Positions 54,796 through 64,000 of a DNA stretch of 64,000 nt are shown here, in pieces. Position 1 is the first letter of the stretch. Every line of letters begins with the position of its first letter. The stretch lies in assembly GCF_030316765.1 (NCBI RefSeq), contig NZ_JASZYT010000002.1, positions 434,001 through 498,000 on the forward strand, given 5' to 3'. The translations under genes were made by a program, and so were the position numbers. This DNA comes from Variovorax saccharolyticus (GTDB taxonomy: Bacteria > Pseudomonadota > Gammaproteobacteria > Burkholderiales > Burkholderiaceae_C). The notes beneath the pieces were generated by a model that was given only the letters and a program-made list of their open reading frames with translations, ran no database searches and was not told the origin of the DNA.

Positions 54796-55794
54796 ATGCA
54801 AGTCACTCGACGTCTTCTCGCGACCCGCGCCCTCGCTCTCACCGCCGGCGCACTGACCGCCGCGGCGCTGCCCATGGGTGCCTTCGCGCAGCAGTTCCCG
54901 ACCAAGGCGGTGCGCATCATCACGCCGTTCCCGGTCGGCGGCGGCCCCGACGGCGTCGCCCGCCTGGTGGCCGACAAGCTCTCGCGCGCCTGGGGCCAGC
55001 CGGTGGTGGTCGAGAACCGCCCGGGCGGCAACGGCTTCATCGCGATCGACGCCTTCAAGCGCGGCGCCAAGGACGGCCACGACATGATCGTGCTCGACAA
55101 CGTGCATCTGGCAGCCTACCCGGCGCTGTTCAAGAAGCTGCCCTACGACCCGGTGAAGGACTTCGACACGCTGCTGCCGCTGTTCAAGACCTACTTCTTC
55201 TTCACGGTCGCGACCGACAGCAAGTACAAGACCGTCGGCGACATCATCGCGGACGCCAAGGCCAACCCGGGCAAGCTCAACTTCGGCTCCTGGTCGATCG
55301 GCAACCCGGTGCACCTGGGCTCCGAGCTGTTCGCGAGCACCGCGGGCATCAAGATGGAGCACGTGCTCTACAAGGAAACCACGCAGCTCTACACCTCGGT
55401 GTCGACCGGCGAGCTGGCCTTCGCGCTCGGCAGCGCCGCCACCGCGGGCCCGCTGCAGCGCGCCGGCAAGCTGCGCTTCCTGGCCGTGACCGCTCCGCAG
55501 CGCAACGCCGCTTTCCCGGACGTGCCCACGGTCGGAGAATCCGGTGGCCCGAAGGGCTTCGAGGTGACCGGCTGGAACGCGATCGCGGTGCCGCCGGGCC
55601 TGCCGCCGGCAGTCACCGACAAGATCAAGAAGGACATCGAGACCGCGCTCGCGAGCCCGGACGTGCTGGAGAAGTTCAAGAGCTTCGGCTACGAACCGTT
55701 CCCGCAGACGCGCGACCAGTTCAACCAGTTCGTCAAGGCCGAGACGCAACGCTTCGGCGACGTGATCCGCAAGGCCAACATCTCACTGGACTGA
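54796..55794 (+). CDS. Bug-family periplasmic solute-binding protein within the lig operon
   Basis: 332 residues with a clear signal peptide (RRLLATRALALTAGALTAAA, cleavage at AFAQ). Bug motifs VRIITPFPVGGGPDGVARL, VVENRPGGNGFIA and the AAG-type ligand loop. It is embedded between ligK and ligI, which implicates protocatechuate or a pathway dicarboxylate as ligand (inference). The PGAGG of most Bug proteins is PGGNG here. Confidence 0.9.
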   Translation: MQVTRRLLATRALALTAGALTAAALPMGAFAQQFPTKAVRIITPFPVGGGPDGVARLVADKLSRAWGQPVVVENRPGGNGFIAIDAFKRGAKDGHDMIVLDNVHLAAYPALFKKLPYDPVKDFDTLLPLFKTYFFFTVATDSKYKTVGDIIADAKANPGKLNFGSWSIGNPVHLGSELFASTAGIKMEHVLYKETTQLYTSVSTGELAFALGSAATAGPLQRAGKLRFLAVTAPQRNAAFPDVPTVGESGGPKGFEVTGWNAIAVPPGLPPAVTDKIKKDIETALASPDVLEKFKSFGYEPFPQTRDQFNQFVKAETQRFGDVIRKANISLD

Positions 55795-55798
55795 CGCC

Positions 55799-56718
55799 AT
55801 GACCGAGAAATTCACCAAGACCCCGGGTTGGCTCGACTGGTACGCCGGCCCCTCCAAGCCGCGCTTCAAGGTGCCGGCCGGCAGCGTCGATGCGCACTGC
55901 CATGTGTTCGGCCCGGGCGACCAGTTCCCGTTCGCCCCGGAACGCAAGTACACGCCCTGCGATGCCTCGAAAGACCAGCTGTTCGCACTGCGCGACCACC
56001 TCGGCTTCGACAAGAACGTGGTCGTCCAGGCCACCTGCCACGGCGCCGACAACCGCGCCATGGTCGATGCGCTGAAGGCCTCCGGCGGACGTGCCAAGGG
56101 CATCGCCACGGTCAAGCGCAGCATCAGCGACGCCGAGCTCAAGGAGCTGCACGACGCCGGCGTGCGCGGTGTGCGCTTCAACTTCGTCAAGCGGCTGGTC
56201 GATTTCACGCCCAAGGACGAACTGCTGGAGATCGCCAGCCGCATCGCGCCGCTGGGCTGGCACGTGGTGATCTACTTCGAAGCGGTCGATCTGCCCGAGC
56301 TGTGGGACTTCTTCACCGCGCTGCCGACCACCGTGGTGGTCGACCACATGGGCCGCCCCGACGTCAGCAAGCCGATCGACGGCCCCGAGTTCGAGCTGTT
56401 CCTGAAATTCATGCGCGAGCACACCAATGTGTGGAGCAAGGTCAGCTGCCCCGAGCGCCTGTCGCTCACCGGCCCGAAGGCATTGAACGGCGAGCAGGCG
56501 GCCTACCAGGACGTCGTGCCCTTCGCCCGCAAGGTGGTCGAGAGCTTCCCCGACCGCGTGCTGTGGGGCACCGACTGGCCGCACCCGAACCTCAAGGACC
56601 ACATGCCCGACGACGGCCTGCTGGTCGATTTCATCCCGCAGATCGCGACCACCGCCGAGCTGCAGCGCAAGCTGCTGGTCGACAACCCGACGCGGCTGTA
56701 CTGGCCGGAGCTGAAGTA

Positions 56719-56719
<1 letters not shown>
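55799..56719 (+). CDS. ligI: 2-pyrone-4,6-dicarboxylate hydrolase
   Basis: 306 residues (PmdD). Opens the PDC lactone to 4-oxalomesaconate. Metal-independent amidohydrolase: SVDAHCHVFGPG (His33, His35), GVRGVRFNFVK, VVDHMGRPD and the catalytic Asp in LWGTDWPHPN. Four bases after the Bug stop; its TAA overlaps the ligA ATG by one base. Confidence 0.93.
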
Positions 56720-58983
<2,264 letters not shown>

Positions 58984-58991
58984 GCCGCGCC

Positions 58992-59999
58992 ATGCACAAG
59001 CGTCAACTCGGCCCGTTCTCGGTCAGCGCGATCGGCCTCGGCTGCATGAACCTGAGCCATGCCTATGGCGTGCCGCCGTCGGCGGAGCAGGGCGAGCGGC
59101 TGCTGCTGGCGGCGCTGGATGCCGGCGTGACCTTGTTCGATACTGCGGCGCTGTATGGCTTCGGGGCCAACGAGCAGTTGGTCGGGCGGGTGTTGAAGCC
59201 GCACCGCAGCGCCTTCACGCTGGCCAGCAAGGGCGGCATGGCGGGTGTGCGCGGCGACGACGGCACGCTGCGCCGCGTGATCGACGGCCGCCCGGCCACC
59301 TTGCGCCGCAACTGCGAAGACAGCCTGCGGAACCTGCAGACCGAGGTCATCGATCTCTACTACCTGCATCGCTGGGACAAGTCGGTGCCGATCGAGGACT
59401 CGGTCGGCGAGATGTCGCGCCTGGTCGAAGAGGGCAAGGTGCGCGCGCTGGGCCTGTCGGAGGTCTCGGCGGCGACCTTGCGGCGCGCGCATGCGGTGCA
59501 CCCGATCGCTGCCGTGCAGAACGAATATTCGCTCTGGAGCCGCAACACGGAGATCGCCGTGCTCCAGGCCTGTCGCGAGCTGGGTGCGGCGCTGGTGGCC
59601 TTCAGCCCGCTGGCGCGCGGCTTCCTGTGCGACGTGTTGCACGACGTGTCGACGCTCGACGCCAAGGACATCCGGCGCGCGATGCCGCGCTTCTCGGCCG
59701 AGAACTACGCGCGCAACCTGGCGCTGCTGCCGGCCTACACCGCGCTGGCGAAAGAGGCCGGCTGCACGCCGGCGCAGCTGGCACTGGCCTGGCTGCTGTC
59801 GCGCGGCGAGCACGTGATCCCGATCCCCGGCACGACCCGCCTCGACCACCTGCAGGAAGACCTGCAGGCCGAGCAGGTCCGGCTGTCGCCCGAACTGCTT
59901 GCGCGGGTCGATGCGCTGATCAACCAGCGCACCGTGAGCGGGGCGCGCTATGGCGCGCAGAGCAGCACCGAGGTGGATACCGAGGTGTTCGAGGCGTGA
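58992..59999 (+). CDS. Aldo/keto reductase
   Basis: 335-residue AKR barrel: DTAALYGFGANEQL with catalytic Asp and Tyr, Lys in LASKGG, and His in YYLHRWDKSV; the phosphate-clamp IPIPGTTRLDHLQE is present. Co-transcribed with ligC by spacing. A detoxifying reductase for vanillin-type aldehydes or methoxy-aromatic precursors is plausible, but the substrate is unproven. Last gene of the lig unit. Confidence 0.85.
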   Translation: MHKRQLGPFSVSAIGLGCMNLSHAYGVPPSAEQGERLLLAALDAGVTLFDTAALYGFGANEQLVGRVLKPHRSAFTLASKGGMAGVRGDDGTLRRVIDGRPATLRRNCEDSLRNLQTEVIDLYYLHRWDKSVPIEDSVGEMSRLVEEGKVRALGLSEVSAATLRRAHAVHPIAAVQNEYSLWSRNTEIAVLQACRELGAALVAFSPLARGFLCDVLHDVSTLDAKDIRRAMPRFSAENYARNLALLPAYTALAKEAGCTPAQLALAWLLSRGEHVIPIPGTTRLDHLQEDLQAEQVRLSPELLARVDALINQRTVSGARYGAQSSTEVDTEVFEA

Positions 60000-60066
60000 A
60001 GGCGGCGGGGCGAAACCGGAAATGAAACCGGAAACGGAAGTGGGCGAATATCGATGAGAGTACAAA

Positions 60067-60103
60067 TAAGTATTTGATACTTAAGGCATTTCTGGCGTAT
60101 AAG
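60067..60103 (+). promoter_or_regulatory. Promoter with overlapping palindrome upstream of fic
   Basis: TAAGTAT (60067-60073), TTG, ATACTTA (60077-60083) is a perfect 7-bp dyad. TTGATA (60074-60079) and TATAAG (60098-60103), 18 bases apart, form a credible promoter, so a protein bound to the dyad would cover the -35. The sequence is strikingly AT-rich compared with the surroundings. Two GAAACCGGAAA-type direct repeats (around 60013-60035) precede it. Confidence 0.6.
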
Positions 60104-60125
60104 ACAGGAAATCCAACCGGAATCC

Positions 60126-61334
60126 ATGTCGCAAAAGCCAGTGGCTCTCTCGGTCTATGACCAACCCCATCAGTTCGAGCCGCTGCTGCCCGCGCAAAAG
60201 CTGGACGAACTGCGAGAAGCCACGCGCCGAGTATTCGAGAAGTCCTCGGAGCTGAGGGCGGCATCCAGTCCCGAGGCGCGCGACTCTCTGCGCGAGATCG
60301 TCCGATCGATGAACTCCTACTACTCGAACCGCATCGAGGGGCAGGGGACGCATCCCGCCAACATCGAACGCGCGCTTCGGCATGACCTCTCTGAACGCCC
60401 TGACGTCGCAAGGGGCCAACGCGTGGCGCTGGCGTACATCGAGGCCGAGAAGGAACTGGAGCAGCAGGCCGGCACCGAGGCCGAGGCGCTCGCCAGCGGC
60501 TTTCTTCGCCAAGCGCATGCCAGCCTGTACAGCCGTCTGCTGCCTGATGATCGGCGCACCGACGATGGTCGGGTGATTGTCCCGGGAGAACTTCGCCAGC
60601 ATGACGTGATGGTGGGCCGGCATCAACCCCCGGCTTGGCGGTCGATCCCGCAGTTCCTGCAACGCATGGATGCGGTCTATGGCCGGCTCACCGGCGTCGA
60701 CGCCGTGATCTACACCATCGCCGCCGCGCATCACCGCATGGCCTGGACCCATCCCTTCGAGGACGGCAATGGTCGTGCGGTCCGACTGCAGACCCATTGC
60801 GCATTGTTTCCATTGAGCGCCGGTCTCTGGTCGGTCGATCGAGGCCTGGCGCGGCAGCGAGAGCGCTACTACGAACTGCTCGACAGCGCCGACGGCGCAC
60901 GGCAGGGCGACCTCGATGGCCGCGGCAACCTCAGCCAGAAGATGTTGTGGGAGTGGTGTCGCTACTTCATCGAGCTTTGCGAGGACCAGGTGGCCTTCAT
61001 GGCGACGATGCTCGACTTGCCGAAGCTCAGGGACCGCATTCGCGCCTTCGTGCTCGTCCAGCGTGCGACCACCGGCCTTGCCGAGTACCGCGAAGAGGCG
61101 ATTCTTCCGCTGCAGACGGTTGTCGCAATGGGCTCGGTGTCGCGCGGCGACTTCATCCGGATGACCGGGCTCGAGGAGCGCACGGCACGCAAGGTCATCT
61201 CCCGATTGCTGGCCGACGGCCTGTTGGCCAGCGACGGTCATCGTGCGGAGCTGCGCATCGCCTTTCCGCTGTCATCGCTGGGCATCCTGTTGCCCAATCT
61301 CTACCCCGAAGCCTCGACCGCGCCGTCGGACTGA
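60126..61334 (+). CDS. Fic-domain protein (AMPylase) with N-terminal inhibitory helix
   Basis: 402 residues, class II Fic protein. The inhibitory motif SNRIEG (67-72; S/T-x-x-x-E-G/N) precedes the catalytic HPFEDGNGRAVR (209-220). A winged-helix domain near the C-terminus (SRGDFIRMTGLEERTARKVI) suggests DNA binding or protein contact. Transfers AMP from ATP to a target protein hydroxyl. It stands alone between the lig operon and a convergent paaX-like gene, with its own AT-rich promoter, and may be autoregulated or horizontally acquired. Confidence 0.9.
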   Translation: MSQKPVALSVYDQPHQFEPLLPAQKLDELREATRRVFEKSSELRAASSPEARDSLREIVRSMNSYYSNRIEGQGTHPANIERALRHDLSERPDVARGQRVALAYIEAEKELEQQAGTEAEALASGFLRQAHASLYSRLLPDDRRTDDGRVIVPGELRQHDVMVGRHQPPAWRSIPQFLQRMDAVYGRLTGVDAVIYTIAAAHHRMAWTHPFEDGNGRAVRLQTHCALFPLSAGLWSVDRGLARQRERYYELLDSADGARQGDLDGRGNLSQKMLWEWCRYFIELCEDQVAFMATMLDLPKLRDRIRAFVLVQRATTGLAEYREEAILPLQTVVAMGSVSRGDFIRMTGLEERTARKVISRLLADGLLASDGHRAELRIAFPLSSLGILLPNLYPEASTAPSD

Positions 61335-61389
61335 GACCGACACCGATTTCCGGAAGCCGCGTCGGCGGCGTTCGCGTCGGCAGATCGTC

Positions 61390-62196
61390 TCAAACCTCCA
61401 GCACCTCCCGCCAAAGCTCACGCGCCCGCGCCTGATAGCTGCGGGTCGCCTCGATCAGCGCCCGTCGCGGCGCGCCGGGCTGGATCGCCTCGGGCAGCAG
61501 CGGATCGCGCACGATGCCGCGGATCACGGTGCGGCCGACCAGCAGCGTCTCGCGGGCAGAGGCCTCGGGCGCCAGGCGCGGCAGGCGCGCGTTGCTGTCC
61601 TCGATCAGCTTCAGCGCGCCGCGGTAGGCGGCCGACAGCGCCGGCACGTCCCACAGCGCCCGCATCCGCGCAGCGGCGTCGGCGTCGAAGCCGCTGCCGC
61701 CGAACACCAGGCTGCCCGCCGCCAGGCCGAGCCGGGCCAGCGCCGCGCGCATCGCCTCGGCACCGCCGTCGAGGTTGTCGGGCCGCACCGAGAGGCCCGC
61801 CGCCAAGGTGCGGAAGCCGTTCAGGTCGAGCGCCCGCAGGTGGTGCCGCCAGGCGGTCTTGTCGCTGCGCGGCACGTCGCCGTCATGCACCAGCAGCCAG
61901 CCGCCGGCCCAATGGCCCATCCGGCTCTCCTTCTCGAACCAGTGCTGCACCTCGTAGTGCACCGAGTTGCCCTGCAACTGCACGGCATAGCAGCCGCGTC
62001 CGGTCTTGACGATCCGGTCCTGGCTCAGCAGGCGCGTCAGCGCCACCCGCACGCTGGGCGTGCTGAGTCCCATGATCTCGCCCGCACGCGCGAGCGTCTG
62101 CACCGTCATGTGCGGCTCGGGATGGGTGATCAGCAGGTCGAGCACCAGGTCCGCAGCCGAAGGTTCGCCTTCTTCGATGTTATGAAGTATGTCCAT
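61390..62196 (-). CDS. PaaX-family transcriptional regulator
   Basis: 268 residues. N-terminal winged HTH (SAADLVLDLL, MGLSTPSVRVALTRLLSQDRIV) with the PaaX-type linker, then the PaaX central domain (WLLVHDGDVPRSDKTAWRHHL), and a C-terminal helical domain. PaaX proteins repress acyl-CoA-dependent aromatic catabolism and release on binding an aryl-CoA. Divergent from enoyl-CoA hydratase and acyl-CoA synthetase genes across a 74-base gap, so it probably controls them and itself. Confidence 0.85.
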   Translation of the reverse strand: MDILHNIEEGEPSAADLVLDLLITHPEPHMTVQTLARAGEIMGLSTPSVRVALTRLLSQDRIVKTGRGCYAVQLQGNSVHYEVQHWFEKESRMGHWAGGWLLVHDGDVPRSDKTAWRHHLRALDLNGFRTLAAGLSVRPDNLDGGAEAMRAALARLGLAAGSLVFGGSGFDADAAARMRALWDVPALSAAYRGALKLIEDSNARLPRLAPEASARETLLVGRTVIRGIVRDPLLPEAIQPGAPRRALIEATRSYQARARELWREVLEV

Positions 62197-62244
62197 CTAG
62201 GTGAAAACGTGTAATCTTTCTTATTCTGCCGCCGATATCATTTT

Positions 62245-62260
62245 CATTGAAATATCAATG
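62245..62260. promoter_or_regulatory. Palindrome in paaX-echA divergent region
   Basis: CATTGA (62245-62250), AATA, TCAATG (62255-62260) is a perfect 6-bp dyad ending next to the hydratase ribosome-binding site GGAG (62260-62263). Candidate operator for the divergent PaaX-like regulator. It does not match the E. coli PaaX motif spacing that I know. Confidence 0.45.
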
Positions 62261-62270
62261 GAGCAAGCGA

Positions 62271-63053
62271 ATGGCGGGTTCTTTCATCCGGACCGAGGTC
62301 GACGGCCCAGTGTGCACGATCATCCTGGACCGCCCCGCGGTGCGCAACGCGGTCGACGGCCCGATGGCGATCGAGCTGCGCCGCGCCTTCGAGGCCTTCG
62401 AGGCCGACGACGCGCAGCAGGTGGCGGTGCTGTGGGGTGCCGGCGGCCATTTCTGCGCCGGTGCCGACCTGAGCGCCGTCGGCGATCCTTCGCGCCGCCA
62501 TGAGCTAGATCCCCAGGGCGGCGGCAGCGGGCCGATGGGGCCGACCCGCATGGCGCTGTCCAAGCCGCTGATCGCCGCGGTCAGCGGCTATGCCGTGGCC
62601 GGCGGCCTCGAACTCGCGCTGCTGGCCGACCTGCGGGTGGTCGAGCGCGATGCGGTGTTCGGCGTCTTCTGCCGCCGCTGGGGCGTGCCGCTGATCGATG
62701 GCGGCACGGTGCGGCTGCCGCGCATCGTCGGCATGGGCCGGGCGCTCGACATGATCCTGACCGGCCGCCCTGTGGGGGCCGAAGAAGCATTCGCGATGGG
62801 TCTGGCCAGCCGCCTGGTCGACCCAGGCACTGCGCGCGAGGCCGCCGACGCCCTGGCGCGCGAGATCGCTGCCTTCCCGACCCGCTGCATGCTGGCCGAT
62901 CGCGCGTCGGCCTATGGCCAGTGGGATCTCCCGCTGGCAGAGGCGCTGCGCGCCGAAGGCGCCCAAGGCGTCCCGGTGGTGTTCGAGGAAGCCGTGGCGG
63001 GTGCCGCCCGCTTCGTCCAGGGCGCCGGCCGCCACGGCAGCTTTGGCAAATAG
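62271..63053 (+). CDS. Enoyl-CoA hydratase/isomerase family protein
   Basis: 260-residue crotonase-fold protein. Oxyanion-hole segments GHFCAGADLSAV and GYAVAGGLELALLADLRV are intact; the second catalytic region reads PLIDGGTVRLPRIVG, with Asp where many hydratases have Glu or Ala, so the exact reaction (hydration, isomerisation, C-C cleavage) is open. Start at 62271 follows GGAG at seven bases; the in-frame TTG at 62247 lies in the dyad. Followed ten bases on by an acyl-CoA synthetase. Confidence 0.87.
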   Translation: MAGSFIRTEVDGPVCTIILDRPAVRNAVDGPMAIELRRAFEAFEADDAQQVAVLWGAGGHFCAGADLSAVGDPSRRHELDPQGGGSGPMGPTRMALSKPLIAAVSGYAVAGGLELALLADLRVVERDAVFGVFCRRWGVPLIDGGTVRLPRIVGMGRALDMILTGRPVGAEEAFAMGLASRLVDPGTAREAADALAREIAAFPTRCMLADRASAYGQWDLPLAEALRAEGAQGVPVVFEEAVAGAARFVQGAGRHGSFGK

Positions 63054-63063
63054 GAACCCGAAC

Positions 63064-64000
63064 ATGGCCCCCACCACCCTCGACCTGATCCGCCGCGGTG
63101 CCGCCCAGCACGGGCCCCGCACTGCCGTCAGCTTCGGCGGCCGCAGCCTGAGCTTCGCCGAGGTCGATGCGCTTAGCGCCCGCCTGGCCCACGCACTGCG
63201 CGCCCGCGGCGCCGAGCCCGGCACGCGCATCGCGCTGCTGGTCAACAACAGCCTCTACAGCGTGCCGCTCGACTTCGCCTGCGTGAAGGCGGCGCTCAAC
63301 CGCGTCCCGCTCAATGCCCGGCTGTCGCTGCCCGAGCACGTGCGCATGCTGCAGGACACCGGCTGCCGCCTGCTGGTGTTCGGGGCCGACTTGGCCGAGC
63401 GCGCCGCCGCCCTGCGCGAGGCCCTGCCGGGCCTGGACTGCCATGGCCTCGATGCCAGCCTGCCCGGCGGCACCGACCTGATCGCCGCGGCGGCGCAGCA
63501 GCCGTCGCGCGACCCCGATCTTCAGGTGAGCGCCGACGACGTGATCCTGACCCTGTTCACCTCCGGCACCACCGGCACGCTCAAGGCCGCGCAGCACACG
63601 CAGGGCTCCTATGCCGCGATCTGCCGCAACGTGCTGCTCAACCTGCTGCCCGCGACGCCCGACGACGCGATGCTGCATGCCGCCTCGCTGATCCACGCCA
63701 GCGGCGTCTTCGTGCTGCCCTTCTGGCTGCGTGGCGGCCGCACCGTGATCCTGCCCGGCTTCGAGCCCGAGTCCTTCCTGGCCGCGATCGATCGCGAGCG
63801 CGCGACCGCGATCAACCTGGTGCCGACTATGCTGCAGATGCTGGTCGAGACGCCGGCCATGGCGACCTGCAAGGTCGATGCGCTGCGCTACGTGATCTAC
63901 GGCGCGTCGCCGATGCCGCGCCCCGTGATCGAACGCGCGATGGCGCTCTGGGGCCAACACCGCTTCTGGCAGTACTACGGCCAGACCGAGGTGCCGCTGT
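63064..64000 (+). CDS. Acyl-CoA synthetase (AMP-binding), 3' end off the window
   Basis: The first 312 codons of an ANL-superfamily acid:CoA ligase. The phosphate-binding loop LFTSGTTGTLKAAQH departs from the usual TSGTTGxPKG in having Leu for Pro and Ala for Gly, the later YGQTE (A5-type) motif is present near the right edge, and NLVPTML precedes it. It activates a carboxylate to its CoA thioester. Paired with the hydratase and the PaaX-like regulator, so an aryl or unsaturated acid is the likely substrate (inference). C-terminal lid missing here. Confidence 0.88.
   Translation, partial: MAPTTLDLIRRGAAQHGPRTAVSFGGRSLSFAEVDALSARLAHALRARGAEPGTRIALLVNNSLYSVPLDFACVKAALNRVPLNARLSLPEHVRMLQDTGCRLLVFGADLAERAAALREALPGLDCHGLDASLPGGTDLIAAAAQQPSRDPDLQVSADDVILTLFTSGTTGTLKAAQHTQGSYAAICRNVLLNLLPATPDDAMLHAASLIHASGVFVLPFWLRGGRTVILPGFEPESFLAAIDRERATAINLVPTMLQMLVETPAMATCKVDALRYVIYGASPMPRPVIERAMALWGQHRFWQYYGQTEVPL

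Noticed and set aside
60013..60035. GAAACCGG-type short direct repeats as a CRISPR or iteron array
   Set aside because: Only two to three imperfect copies with no spacers or cas/rep genes.

Overview
The window is high-GC chromosomal DNA that reads like a soil/rhizosphere member of the Comamonadaceae (Burkholderiales), most like Variovorax. The support is an argB/slmA core fragment, many Bug-type (tripartite tricarboxylate) substrate-binding proteins, dense sugar-acid and aromatic catabolic operons, and a family of GC-rich structured intergenic repeats that I recognise from Comamonadaceae. No rRNA, tRNA or CRISPR array was seen.

Left part (1-13.7 kb), surface polysaccharide. A minus-strand cluster manC-wzm-wzt-gmd makes GDP-mannose/GDP-4-keto-6-deoxymannose and exports an O-antigen by the ABC route. 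Beyond it lies a lower-GC, truncated methyltransferase/coiled-coil/RgpF-like chimera (1-1902). Three GT2 glycosyltransferases and a WecA-type initiating transferase follow. The layout resembles a D-rhamnan/common-antigen type O-chain locus. Core genes argB and slmA are separated by a methyltransferase, decayed DNA with an IS481-type transposase remnant, and galE. katG comes next with an OxyR-like operator, then a small DUF2501 secreted protein.

Middle (17.4-27.3 kb), sugar-acid catabolism. Two divergent transcription units flank a FadR-type GntR regulator. Minus: GntR, TRAP transporter DctPQM, UxaA-type dehydratase, SMP-30 lactonase, Ldh-type dehydrogenase. Plus: two SDRs and an FAH hydrolase. 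Together they fit a non-phosphorylative deoxysugar (L-fucose/L-rhamnose-like) pathway to pyruvate and lactate.

27.5-33.6 kb: a minus-strand operon (intradiol dioxygenase, SDR, beta-keto-acid cleavage enzyme, MDR reductase, cupin, Bug receptor) divergent from a LacI repressor with a perfect operator. 33.7-48.6 kb: a long plus-strand operon under a HutC-type GntR regulator: Liv ABC transporter, Bug receptor, LeuC/LeuD-like hydratase, HyuB/HyuA, isochorismatase-like protein, fumarate-reductase-like flavoprotein and an isocitrate-lyase/PEP-mutase-family lyase. Its enzyme order suggests ring opening, desaturation, hydration and C-C cleavage of a substituted dicarboxylate or cyclic imide; the substrate is unknown and this is the most novel-looking system in the window. 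A toxin-antitoxin pair follows at 48.6-49.2 kb.

Right part (49.2-64 kb): the protocatechuate 4,5-cleavage pathway (ligJ-ligK-Bug-ligI-ligA-ligB-ligC plus an aldo/keto reductase) beside a LysR regulator and a cytosolic binding-protein-like ORF; no recognisable oxalomesaconate tautomerase. The end holds a Fic AMPylase, a PaaX-family regulator divergent from an enoyl-CoA hydratase, and an acyl-CoA synthetase cut by the right edge.
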